Shown here piece by piece: positions 17,053 to 24,735 of a stretch of DNA of 64,000 nt. Location: the NCBI GenBank assembly GCA_030913685.1, contig CP133187.1, forward strand, positions 1,637,501-1,701,500, in the 5' to 3' direction. This DNA is from Oscillospiraceae bacterium MB24-C1. GTDB lineage: Bacteria; Bacillota; Clostridia; Oscillospirales; Ruminococcaceae. Position 1 is the stretch's first letter. Each line of letters begins with the position of its first letter. The position numbers and the translations under genes are program-made. The notes under the pieces are model-generated. The model saw nothing but the letters and a program-made list of their open reading frames with translations. It was not told the DNA's origin and did no database searches.

Positions 17053-18570
17053 TTATTTTTCCAGCTCGTGCAACTGCGCCGCATAGGGCGAGTTCATCGA
17101 GTTGTGCTCCGATGCACCACTCTGGTAGCGCGAAACATTTGCCGCACTTTTATAAACTGGCTGAATGGTGCCGGCGCCCGCCACGCAGCCGCCAGGACAA
17201 CCCATACCTTCGAGCAGGTATCCGTTGCGCTTACCTGCTTTGGCTAACGCCAGCATCTTGCGGCATTCACGCAGGCCGTCGGCATAATCCACCAGCACTT
17301 CGCGGTCAGGGTGCATGGTTTTAATGGCGTGTGCCACAGCGCCTGCCACACCGCCCGAAACCGCAAACCCACGACCCGCACCGGTTGATTCACCAAACAC
17401 CTCTGTTTCAACTGGCTCAATGGTATTAAAATCAATGTTCTTAGCGTCAAACATGCCCTGAAGCTCTTCAAAAGTCAGCACAAAATCCACATCGCTGCGC
17501 ACAGTTCGGCGCGAAGCTTCCAGCTTTTTCGCGGCGCAAGGGCCGATAAACACTACACGCGCATTAGGCCGCTTCTTTTTGACCATGCGTGCCGTCAGAA
17601 CCATGGGTGTGAGTGCCATCGAAATATAGGGTTCAAATTCGGGGAATAATTTCTTGGCCATTACGCTCCACGACGGGCAGCAGCTCGTCGCCATAAAAGG
17701 CTGCTCAGCAGGCACCTTCTCAAGAAAATCATGCGCCTCTTCTATGGTGCACAGATCTGCACCGACCGAAACGTCAACCATGTCTGCAAAGCCTAGTGCC
17801 TTCATCGCCGCCATAAGCTTCTGCGGGGTCACCTTGTCTCCGAACTGGCCGACAAACGCCGGGGCCACCGCCGCAACGACCTCATCGCCCTCTTTGATGG
17901 CGTGAATCAACTGAAAAATCTGGCTCTTGTCCGCAATCGCCGAAAAGGGGCAGTTGACAAGACACATGCCACAGCTGACACATTTATCGTAGTTAATCTT
18001 GGCACGACCAAACTCATCACTTTCAATTGCGTCCATACCGCAAGCCGCAGCGCAGGGGCGTTCAATTTTTATGATAGCGTTATAGGCGCACTGTTCAATG
18101 CATTTGCCACATTTAATACACTTGCTCTGGTCAATCACACTTTTATTGCCCTTGACTGTTTTGATGGCGTCCTTTGGGCAGACCTCTCGACAAGGGTGGG
18201 CAATACAGCCCTGACAGGCGTCGGTCACCCGCACCTGCTTTGTAGGACAGGCATTGCACGCAAAAGAAATAATGTTAACCAGCGGCGGGTCATAATACTT
18301 TCTAGCAATGGCGCTCTCGATAATACCATCGCTGACCGGAGCGTGCTCCGCTACCGGGCGCAGCGGCAGGCCGATGGCTAAGCGCAAGCGTTCAGCAACA
18401 ATGGCACGCTCTAAAAAAATATTCTCGCGGTTAGCCGCCACCTCACCCGGAATAATTTTAAAAGGCAGCGCAACAATACGGGAATAGTCACCGCCTTCAT
18501 ACGCCAGGCGGGCAATTTCGGTAAAAACACTTCTCCTGATGTCATTTACAAATGTGTGTACACCTCTCAC
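17053..18570 (-). CDS. Monomeric [FeFe] hydrogenase, group B type
   Basis: 505 residues starting at GTG 18570 with GGAGGAG upstream. The N-terminal half carries several [4Fe-4S] binding sets (CNACPTKQ with CQGCIAHPCREVCP, then CIKCGKCIEQC, and CVSCGMCLVNCP). The C-terminal half has the H-cluster motifs TSCCPSW, GPCAAKKLEA and EGMGCPGGCVAGAG. The second motif has Gly where the classic catalytic enzymes have Met (MPC), and the accessory cluster layout differs from clostridial HydA; both point to the group B enzymes, whose physiological role and electron partner are less well known. Expected reaction is H2 evolution or sensing from reduced ferredoxin. It is monocistronic. Confidence 0.92.
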   Translation of the reverse strand: MRGVHTFVNDIRRSVFTEIARLAYEGGDYSRIVALPFKIIPGEVAANRENIFLERAIVAERLRLAIGLPLRPVAEHAPVSDGIIESAIARKYYDPPLVNIISFACNACPTKQVRVTDACQGCIAHPCREVCPKDAIKTVKGNKSVIDQSKCIKCGKCIEQCAYNAIIKIERPCAAACGMDAIESDEFGRAKINYDKCVSCGMCLVNCPFSAIADKSQIFQLIHAIKEGDEVVAAVAPAFVGQFGDKVTPQKLMAAMKALGFADMVDVSVGADLCTIEEAHDFLEKVPAEQPFMATSCCPSWSVMAKKLFPEFEPYISMALTPMVLTARMVKKKRPNARVVFIGPCAAKKLEASRRTVRSDVDFVLTFEELQGMFDAKNIDFNTIEPVETEVFGESTGAGRGFAVSGGVAGAVAHAIKTMHPDREVLVDYADGLRECRKMLALAKAGKRNGYLLEGMGCPGGCVAGAGTIQPVYKSAANVSRYQSGASEHNSMNSPYAAQLHELEK

Positions 18571-18640
18571 AAATACTCCTCCTTCAATTTATGTGCATGA
18601 CGCATAATTTCTAATCAATAATTTTGTTTAATTCCTCGAT

Positions 18641-18669
18641 ATTATAGCAAGTTACTCTGTCATTTACAA
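18641..18669 (-). promoter_or_regulatory. Hydrogenase promoter
   Basis: On the minus strand TTGTAA (18669-18664), 17-base spacer, perfect TATAAT (18646-18641), about 70 bases before the GTG start. Confidence 0.75.
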
Positions 18670-18899
18670 TAGGTAAATGCAAGATTAACTGTCATTTTAC
18701 ACGTATTTAAGTGTAAATATTTTATTTGCCTTAAAATTACATTACTTTTATGCTTTTCGTTGCGTTTTATTTGCTTTTTATTGTATAATAACCCCAATAC
18801 AGCTATTCTACAAAGAAATTTCCATCGACATTTGAGGGGGTTAAATTTGTCGCTGAGTCTATGCGATTTTAGTATAATAAAAAGCCTCAGATAGTATAG

Positions 18900-18931
18900 G
18901 CTGTCCCAAGACGTTCGGGACAAGCTTTTTT
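18900..18931 (+). terminator. Orphan terminator-like hairpin in the pre-lepA gap
   Basis: GCTGTCCC pairs with GGGACAAGC (one bulged A) around an 8-9-base loop, followed by TTTTTT. It lies only about 20 bases after a TATAAT at 18873, so it would end a very short transcript or one begun further upstream. Confidence 0.6.
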
Positions 18932-19053
18932 ACATTTTTATCAACCACAACCATAGCGTACAGTGGTATAATAATTGCAAAGTATTTGCTATGGTCGGGC
19001 GGCTGTCAGCAGCCCGATTTGCAATCTGATTTTTTGCCTTTTTGTAAGCAAAT

Positions 19054-19082
19054 TTGCCATGGCGCGCCTTTCTCTTTATAAT
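19054..19082 (+). promoter_or_regulatory. Near-consensus promoter in the pre-lepA gap
   Basis: TTGCCA (19054-19059), 17-base spacer, TATAAT (19077-19082). It would start a transcript about 270 bases upstream of lepA, giving a long leader or a separate short RNA. Confidence 0.55.
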
Positions 19083-19292
19083 AACTATAACGCAGCTATA
19101 ATAATGCAATGATGCCCATGGCGCGCCGCTTAAAACGGCCCCCCTTTTACTGGGCAATTATGCAACTGCATATCTTGTTCTTGTGATATAATGGTTATAG
19201 CGGTTATTAAACCCACGTATCGCCCTTTTAATGGTACCCCCTTAGTTTACGCGCCTTGCTTTCGTTTTTTAGTTAAACCATACAGCATGGCT

Positions 19293-19322
19293 TTTCCATG
19301 AATTAAGAGTTCGTGGTATAAT
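19293..19322 (+). promoter_or_regulatory. Proximal lepA promoter
   Basis: TTTCCA (19293-19298), 18-base spacer, perfect TATAAT (19317-19322), 35 bases before the ATG. Confidence 0.55.
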
Positions 19323-19357
19323 TAGTAAAGATATTATCAGTCGAAGGAGACTAAACC

Positions 19358-21166
19358 ATGACCGAAGCCCAGAAGCTTATCCGAAACTTCTGCATCATCG
19401 CACATATCGACCACGGCAAAAGCACATTGGCCGACCGCATCCTGGAGAAAACCAATACGATCGCGCGGCGAGACATGTCCGAACAGCTACTCGACAATAT
19501 GGATATCGAGCGTGAGCGCGGTATCACCATCAAATCGCGCGCGGTGCGTCTCAACTATAACGCCAAGGACGGTCAGACCTATGCCTTTAATCTGATCGAC
19601 ACACCTGGACACGTCGATTTTAACTACGAGGTGTCCCGCTCACTGGCCGCCTGTGAAGGTGCTCTTCTGGTCGTGGACGCCTCTCAGGGCATTGAGGCAC
19701 AGACACTGGCCAACACTTATCTCGCCATAGAGCATGACCTTGAGGTCGTACCAATTGTCAATAAAATTGATCTGCCCGCCGCAGACCCCGACCGCGTATG
19801 CCAAGAGGTGGAGGACATCATCGGCATCCCCGCATTGGATGCCCCGCGCATATCAGCCAAGCAGGGCATCGGTATTGAAGAGGTGCTTGAGCGCGTGGTC
19901 TCAGACATCCCCGCGCCTCAGGGTGACAGCACAGCGCCGCTCAAGGCGTTAATTTTCGATTCCTGCTATGACAGTTACAAGGGTGTCATCGTCTATGTGC
20001 GGGTGAAAGAAGGCTGTCTTAAAACTGGCATGAAAATTAAGATGATGGCATCAAATGCGCAGTTCCAGATTGTCGAATGCGGTGTGATGGGTGCCGTCAA
20101 CCTCGTCCCCACCGGTAGTCTATCGGCGGGTGAAGTGGGTTATTTTACCGCCTCGATCAAAACGGTGCAGGATACACATGTCGGCGACACCGTAACCAGC
20201 GTTGAACGCCCTGCCGATATTCCGCTGCCCGGCTACCGCAAAGTCAACCCAATGGTTTTCTGCGGCATCTACCCCGCCGACGGCGCTAAATATCCCGATC
20301 TGCGCGACGCGCTGGAAAAACTGAACCTCAACGACGCCTCGCTCTCGTTCGAGCCCGAAACGTCGATGGCTTTAGGGTTCGGTTTCCGCTGCGGTTTTTT
20401 GGGTCTCTTACACCTTGAAATCATCCAGGAGCGCCTAGAGCGTGAATATAACCTTGACCTCATCACCACCGCCCCATCGGTTGTCTATTATCTGAATCTG
20501 ACCGACGGCACGCGGCTGCGTATAGACAACCCCACCAATTACCCCGATCCCTCGTTGATAGAAATGGCCGAGGAACCGTTTATCAAGGCGAGTATCTTCA
20601 CCCCTGCCGCCTATATCGGCAGTATTATGGAGTTGTGCCAAAGCCGGCGTGGCATCTATCTTGACACTAAATATCTTGACGCTGACCGTGTCGAGCTGCA
20701 TTACCGTTTACCGCTCAACGAGGTGGTATACGACTTTTTTGATGCGCTGAAATCACGCACAAAGGGCTATGCCTCTTTTGACTATGAGCTGACGGGATAT
20801 GAGCCCTCGAAGCTTGTCAAGCTCGATATCCTGCTCAACGGAGAGGTAGTCGACGCGCTATCTTTCATCGTTCATGCCGACGGCGCCTACCCTCGTGCGC
20901 GGCGCATGTGCGAAAAGCTCAAGGATACCATTCCGCGCCAACTGTTTGAAATCCCTGTGCAGGGCGCGGTTGGCGGCAAGGTCATTGCGCGTGAGACGGT
21001 GAGAGCTATGCGTAAGGACGTGCTGGCCAAGTGCTACGGTGGCGACATCAGTCGAAAGAGAAAGCTGTTAGAAAAACAGAAGGAAGGCAAAAAACGCATG
21101 CGCCAGGTCGGCTCGGTCGAGGTACCGCAGGAGGCGTTTATGTCGGTCCTTAAACTTGACGAATGA
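19358..21166 (+). CDS. lepA: Elongation factor 4 (LepA)
   Basis: Ribosome-associated translational GTPase of 602 residues. GAAGGAG precedes the ATG. G-domain motifs: AHIDHGKST (P-loop) near residue 15, DTPGHVDF (G3) near 78 and NKID (G4) near 132. The LepA-specific C-terminal domain is present ([18 protein letters not shown], then [24 protein letters not shown]), which separates it from EF-G. It heads an overlapping operon; its stop overlaps the hemW start in an ATGA. Confidence 0.98.
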   Translation: MTEAQKLIRNFCIIAHIDHGKSTLADRILEKTNTIARRDMSEQLLDNMDIERERGITIKSRAVRLNYNAKDGQTYAFNLIDTPGHVDFNYEVSRSLAACEGALLVVDASQGIEAQTLANTYLAIEHDLEVVPIVNKIDLPAADPDRVCQEVEDIIGIPALDAPRISAKQGIGIEEVLERVVSDIPAPQGDSTAPLKALIFDSCYDSYKGVIVYVRVKEGCLKTGMKIKMMASNAQFQIVECGVMGAVNLVPTGSLSAGEVGYFTASIKTVQDTHVGDTVTSVERPADIPLPGYRKVNPMVFCGIYPADGAKYPDLRDALEKLNLNDASLSFEPETSMALGFGFRCGFLGLLHLEIIQERLEREYNLDLITTAPSVVYYLNLTDGTRLRIDNPTNYPDPSLIEMAEEPFIKASIFTPAAYIGSIMELCQSRRGIYLDTKYLDADRVELHYRLPLNEVVYDFFDALKSRTKGYASFDYELTGYEPSKLVKLDILLNGEVVDALSFIVHADGAYPRARRMCEKLKDTIPRQLFEIPVQGAVGGKVIARETVRAMRKDVLAKCYGGDISRKRKLLEKQKEGKKRMRQVGSVEVPQEAFMSVLKLDE

Positions 21167-22245
21167 CCGGGGGCATCTATCTACACGTCCCATTCTGTAC
21201 AGCCAAATGCCCTTATTGCGACTTCTATTCGCAACGCGGTACTGCCGAGGATTATGATCGATATCTCACCGCTATTCTCAGAGCGATAGATGGTTTTAAT
21301 GGCACATTTGAAGCCGACACCATCTATTTTGGCGGCGGTACCCCTGTTTTATTAGGGGCCGAACGTTTGATTTCGCTGTTAAATGCGCTAAAGCACCGTT
21401 TCGGCGAAAGTCCGCTTGAAGTGACCATAGAAGCAAACCCCTGTGCTGTGGATGAGTCGTTTTTGCGTCAATTAACCGAAGGTGGATTTAACCGCATCTC
21501 GTTTGGCGTACAGTCGATGAATGACGAGACGCTGCATACACTCGGGCGCAGACATTCCGCCGGGCGCGCGGAAGAAATGATTCTGGCGGCTGACCGCGCG
21601 GGCTTTGAACACATTTCGGCCGACTTGATGCTGGCGGTGCCGGGGCAGCGTATCGAAGAAGTCGACGCGTCTATCAAGGCGCTGGCCGCGTTGCCGATCG
21701 ACCATTTGTCGGCTTATCTCTTGAAAATTGAGCAGGGCACTTTTTTCGCCAAACACTACGCTGATCCGGATGAGGATTTTGCCGCCGACTGTTATCTTAA
21801 AATGGTGGAGAGCTGTCTACAGCACGGCTTTGCCCAATATGAAATCTCAAACTTTTCAAAGGGCGACAGTGCGCAAAGCTTGCACAATCTTAAATATTGG
21901 CGCTGCCAGCCCTATCTGGGCATCGGGCCCGCTGCACATTCTTTTTACAATGGTAGGCGCTTTTATTTCCCGCGGAATTTCGCCGCCTTCACCACCGCAG
22001 AAAGCCCATGGGATATCACCGTTTATGACGGTTCGGGCGGTGACGAAAATGAACGTCTGATGCTGGGGTTGCGACTGAGCGAGGGCATCCGCTTCGATTC
22101 TTTTTCTACTAATTTTGTTGATCAGATTAAGAAAAAGGCCTCACCGCTTGGTGATGCTGGACTGCTCACATTAGATGATATGGGCATTTCGCTGACTGCA
22201 CAGGGATTTTTACTTTCTAATGCGGTAATTTCCGCTTTGCTATAG
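21163..22245 (+). CDS. hemW: Radical SAM protein HemW (coproporphyrinogen oxidase-like heme chaperone)
   Basis: 360 residues beginning [16 protein letters not shown]. The radical SAM cluster motif is [12 protein letters not shown] (CxxxCxxCxF), followed by GGGTP and the HemN-like TIEANPCAV segment. HemW-type proteins share the HemN fold but lack coproporphyrinogen oxidase activity in studied members and act as heme-binding proteins; the short length and position behind lepA match HemW. The ATG overlaps the lepA stop. HemW versus HemN is inferred from context and motif (CxF), not proven. Confidence 0.92.
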   Translation: MTGGIYLHVPFCTAKCPYCDFYSQRGTAEDYDRYLTAILRAIDGFNGTFEADTIYFGGGTPVLLGAERLISLLNALKHRFGESPLEVTIEANPCAVDESFLRQLTEGGFNRISFGVQSMNDETLHTLGRRHSAGRAEEMILAADRAGFEHISADLMLAVPGQRIEEVDASIKALAALPIDHLSAYLLKIEQGTFFAKHYADPDEDFAADCYLKMVESCLQHGFAQYEISNFSKGDSAQSLHNLKYWRCQPYLGIGPAAHSFYNGRRFYFPRNFAAFTTAESPWDITVYDGSGGDENERLMLGLRLSEGIRFDSFSTNFVDQIKKKASPLGDAGLLTLDDMGISLTAQGFLLSNAVISALL

Positions 22246-22277
22246 CATCATAAAACAATTTGGGGAGGGGAAACAGC

Positions 22278-22805
22278 ATGCCGTCTGCCAAAACAGAATG
22301 GATTGCGCTTGTATATTCAGTTCCCGCCACCCCCACAAAAGCTCGCGTATTTGTCTGGCGTAAACTACGCGCACTGCGCGCGCAGACCTTACGCCCCGGT
22401 ATGGCCCTTTTGCCCAACAACAAAGAGAGTTTGGCAGCGTTGGATATGTTGCGCAAAAAAATTCAGAGTTTTTCAGGCGACGCGGTGCTTCTTGAGATGA
22501 ACTTTCTTAGCCCCGCTGAAAACGAGGCTATGCGCCGTCGCTTTATTCAGGCGGATGAGGACGATTTGCGCGCCGCCCTGAAGGAGTGTACCGAGCTGAT
22601 GGAGCGCATGAAAAAAACTTCCGACCCTGATGTTCGCGCTGCCATCGAAAAAACACTGGACAAAAAGCTAAATATTATCCGAAAATCTTCGACCGATGCG
22701 ATGAAACGTCAGGCTGATGAGTTTGAACAGGCCGTCGGCACGTTATTTGACACCTTGCGCAACCTTCCTGCGGAATTTGCAGCTATGCTGCACATTGATA
22801 AATAG
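22278..22805 (+). CDS. ChrB N-terminal domain protein
   Basis: The start is ATG 22278 with GGGGAGGGG 7 bases ahead; the longer frame begins with an unsupported TTG. The 175-residue product opens with a segment typical of the ChrB N-terminal domain (YSVPATPTKARVFVWRKLRAL, then LRPGMALLPNN). The rest is a charged helical region, likely coiled-coil (residues 85-150). ChrB is a chromate-resistance regulator in other bacteria, but only the N-terminal part is present here and there is no chromate transporter nearby, so chromate resistance should not be assumed. It sits inside the lepA-metH operon, 11 bases before the cupin gene. Confidence 0.75.
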   Translation: MPSAKTEWIALVYSVPATPTKARVFVWRKLRALRAQTLRPGMALLPNNKESLAALDMLRKKIQSFSGDAVLLEMNFLSPAENEAMRRRFIQADEDDLRAALKECTELMERMKKTSDPDVRAAIEKTLDKKLNIIRKSSTDAMKRQADEFEQAVGTLFDTLRNLPAEFAAMLHIDK

Positions 22806-22816
22806 AGGGCATGTTT

Positions 22817-23155
22817 ATGAATCTGTTTTCGATTCCCGAAAGAACCCCGGAGGAATTTTGCCAGCTGCTGGCGTTATCCGATAGTTGTCGGATAGAGCGC
22901 ACCGTATCACAGGGGCACCATTCTCCCAAGGACTTTTGGTACGACCAGGCCGAAGATGAGTTGGTCTGCCTGATTTCAGGCAGCGCCCTGCTGAGCTTTG
23001 AGCGCTGTCAGGTTTTCCTGACCGCTGGAGATATGCTGTTTATTCCCGCACATTTAAGGCACCGCGTTGAAGCCACCAGTCACGCCCCACCCTGCGTGTG
23101 GCTTTGCATATTCGGACGCTTTAATCAACCTACACCACAGGAGAACCGACCATGA
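22817..23155 (+). CDS. Cupin domain protein
   Basis: 112-residue single-domain cupin. Two ATGs compete; GAGGG at 22805-22809 is 7 bases from 22817 and 1 base from 22811, so 22817 is preferred. The barrel motifs are visible as DFWYDQAEDELVCLISGSALL and a second GDMLFIPAHLRHRVEA with a metal-binding His. The family binds small metabolites or metals; the ligand is unknown. The stop overlaps the metF start codon (ATGA), so it is translationally coupled to one-carbon metabolism genes. Confidence 0.85.
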   Translation: MNLFSIPERTPEEFCQLLALSDSCRIERTVSQGHHSPKDFWYDQAEDELVCLISGSALLSFERCQVFLTAGDMLFIPAHLRHRVEATSHAPPCVWLCIFGRFNQPTPQENRP

Positions 23156-24039
23156 AAATTTCTGAAATATGCCGCAAAAAACCGCTGACTTTTTCGCTGG
23201 AGATTTTTCCGCCCAAGCGCGACCGTCCTGTCGAAAGCCTTTATGCTACGATGGATCGCCTCTCTTCGCTAAAGCCTGATTACATCAGCGTCACCTACGG
23301 TGCCGGCGGTTCTCTGGCTCAGCAGAAGGTCACCTGTGCGCTCGTGTCCCACATACAAAACAACTGTGGCATCACCCCGTTAGCCCATTTAACCTGTATC
23401 AATTCCACCCGCAGCCAGGTTGATGCTATGTTGGACGCGCTGGAGAAGGAAAAGATAGAAAATATTCTGGCGCTACGCGGCGACAGAGTGGCCGAAGCCG
23501 AACCTTCGCCCCATTTTGCGTACGCAACCGATTTAATCGCGCACATCAGTGCGCGCGGCGGGTTTGATATTGCTGCGGCCTGCTACCCGGAGGGCCACCC
23601 CGATAGCGACAACGCTCAGCAAGATATCAAATATCTTAAAGAAAAGGTTGCTCTGGGCGCATCGCACCTTGTTTCGCAGCTTTTCTTTGACAATGAAGAC
23701 TTTTTGCGCATGGCTGAGCTGTGTGATAAAGAAAATATCAAAGTGCCGATTCAGGCCGGTATTATGCCGGTAGTTAACGTCAAGCAAATTGAGCGCATGG
23801 TGTCGCTCTGTGGAGCTAAGCTGCCTCAAAAATTCGCTAAAATCATGGCGCGTTACGGGGACAATCCACAGGCGTTGTTTGACGCGGGGCTATGTTACGC
23901 GACCGAACAGATTGTCGATCTGATTGCCAGCGGTGTTTCAGGTGTACATCTTTACACCATGAATAATCCGATCATTGCAGAAACTATCCATAAAAGTATT
24001 GCGAACATTCTGGCTTCATCCAATGGGGAGACGCCGTGA
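23152..24039 (+). CDS. metF: Methylenetetrahydrofolate reductase
   Basis: Makes 5-methyl-tetrahydrofolate from the 5,10-methylene form; 295 residues, a FAD TIM barrel. Features: FSLEIFPPKRD (Glu in the active site), SVTYGAGGS, the HLTCINSTR strand, LALRGD and the long DIKYLKEKVALGASHLVSQLFFDN segment. The gene overlaps the cupin stop and the next start, forming a chain that delivers methyl groups to the downstream MetH. No SAM riboswitch is seen; the gene shares the lepA transcript. Confidence 0.96.
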   Translation: MKISEICRKKPLTFSLEIFPPKRDRPVESLYATMDRLSSLKPDYISVTYGAGGSLAQQKVTCALVSHIQNNCGITPLAHLTCINSTRSQVDAMLDALEKEKIENILALRGDRVAEAEPSPHFAYATDLIAHISARGGFDIAAACYPEGHPDSDNAQQDIKYLKEKVALGASHLVSQLFFDNEDFLRMAELCDKENIKVPIQAGIMPVVNVKQIERMVSLCGAKLPQKFAKIMARYGDNPQALFDAGLCYATEQIVDLIASGVSGVHLYTMNNPIIAETIHKSIANILASSNGETP

Positions 24040-24731
24040 GGTTACCTCTTTCCCGCCCGCTGGCCATCGACCAAAGCGAGGCGCTCCGATATTTGAGAAG
24101 CCGTGAAGACACATCCCTTTCCGATGACCTGACTGCGGCCGCCGATAAAATTCTGACGCTTGCTGCGCCTGCTGCGGCGGCGGTTGTGCTCCCGCTTTGT
24201 TGGCAGGAGGAAGAGCAGCCGGTTTGCGGCGGACTTACCCTACCTGGAGCTGCCATCGCGCGACATTTAAAGGGCTGTAACCGATGTATGCTTTTAGCGG
24301 TGACGCTCGGCTTTGCAGTGGATCGCCATATCTCAATCGCAGGACAGACCACCCCCTATCAGGCACTGCTGCTGGACGCCTGTGCCACTACTGCCATTGA
24401 AGATTTGGCCGACCATGCCACCGAACGCGGGCGAGAACTGTTACTAGCTGAGCCGAACGCTGCGACCTTCCGCTTTTCGCCGGGCTATGGTGATCTGCCC
24501 TTGGTGTTACAACCAAAGTTGCTTGAGTTACTTGATGCGCGCCGTCTGCTTGGCCTTACGGTCGGCAGTTCGCTGCTGCTTTCTCCGATAAAATCCGTCA
24601 CCGCCATCATTGGAATTTCGGATATTTGCACGATCAGAGACACTTTCACCCCTTCTGTCACAAAACCGGGCTGCTCTGCCTGCAACATGGCGGGGCGCTG
24701 CTCTTACAGTAAATCCAAAACGAAAGGCTGA
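24036..24731 (+). CDS. Stand-alone MetH reactivation domain protein
   Basis: 231 residues, GTG start overlapping the metF stop, with GGGGAG ahead. It corresponds to the AdoMet-binding C-terminal activation domain of cobalamin-dependent methionine synthase, with the hallmark RFSPGYGDLPL and a terminal SACNMAGRCSY cysteine segment. In Escherichia coli this domain is fused to MetH and reductively methylates inactive cob(II)alamin. Here the adjacent MetH lacks it, so the two proteins are predicted to act together as a split enzyme. Split activation proteins are known in Clostridia and Bacteroidetes-type anaerobes. Confidence 0.88.
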   Translation: MRLPLSRPLAIDQSEALRYLRSREDTSLSDDLTAAADKILTLAAPAAAAVVLPLCWQEEEQPVCGGLTLPGAAIARHLKGCNRCMLLAVTLGFAVDRHISIAGQTTPYQALLLDACATTAIEDLADHATERGRELLLAEPNAATFRFSPGYGDLPLVLQPKLLELLDARRLLGLTVGSSLLLSPIKSVTAIIGISDICTIRDTFTPSVTKPGCSACNMAGRCSYSKSKTKG

Positions 24732-24735
24732 TTCC

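Larger units (their letters stand above)
18571..19357. other. 787-base intergenic region rich in TATAAT hexamers
   Basis: No convincing gene. Besides the hydrogenase promoter, the plus strand carries perfect TATAAT at 18784, 18873, 18967, 19077, 19097, 19187 and 19317, mostly 90-130 bases apart. The one at 19077 has TTGCCA at 19054 with a 17-base spacer (a near-consensus promoter), and the one at 19317 drives lepA. A terminator-like hairpin sits at 18900-18931. The 12-base palindromic element CCATGGCGCGCC occurs twice (19057-19068, 19116-19127). A minus-strand frame at 18660-18923 has an unlikely composition and no ribosome binding site. Confidence 0.6.

Noticed and set aside
18660-18923. 87-codon minus-strand frame in the pre-lepA gap
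   Set aside because: No ribosome site, overlaps the hydrogenase promoter and an apparent terminator, composition typical of AT-rich non-coding DNA.
23152-24039. SAM riboswitch controlling metF/metH
   Set aside because: metF starts inside the cupin stop codon with no leader at all, and no S-box sequence was seen upstream of lepA.
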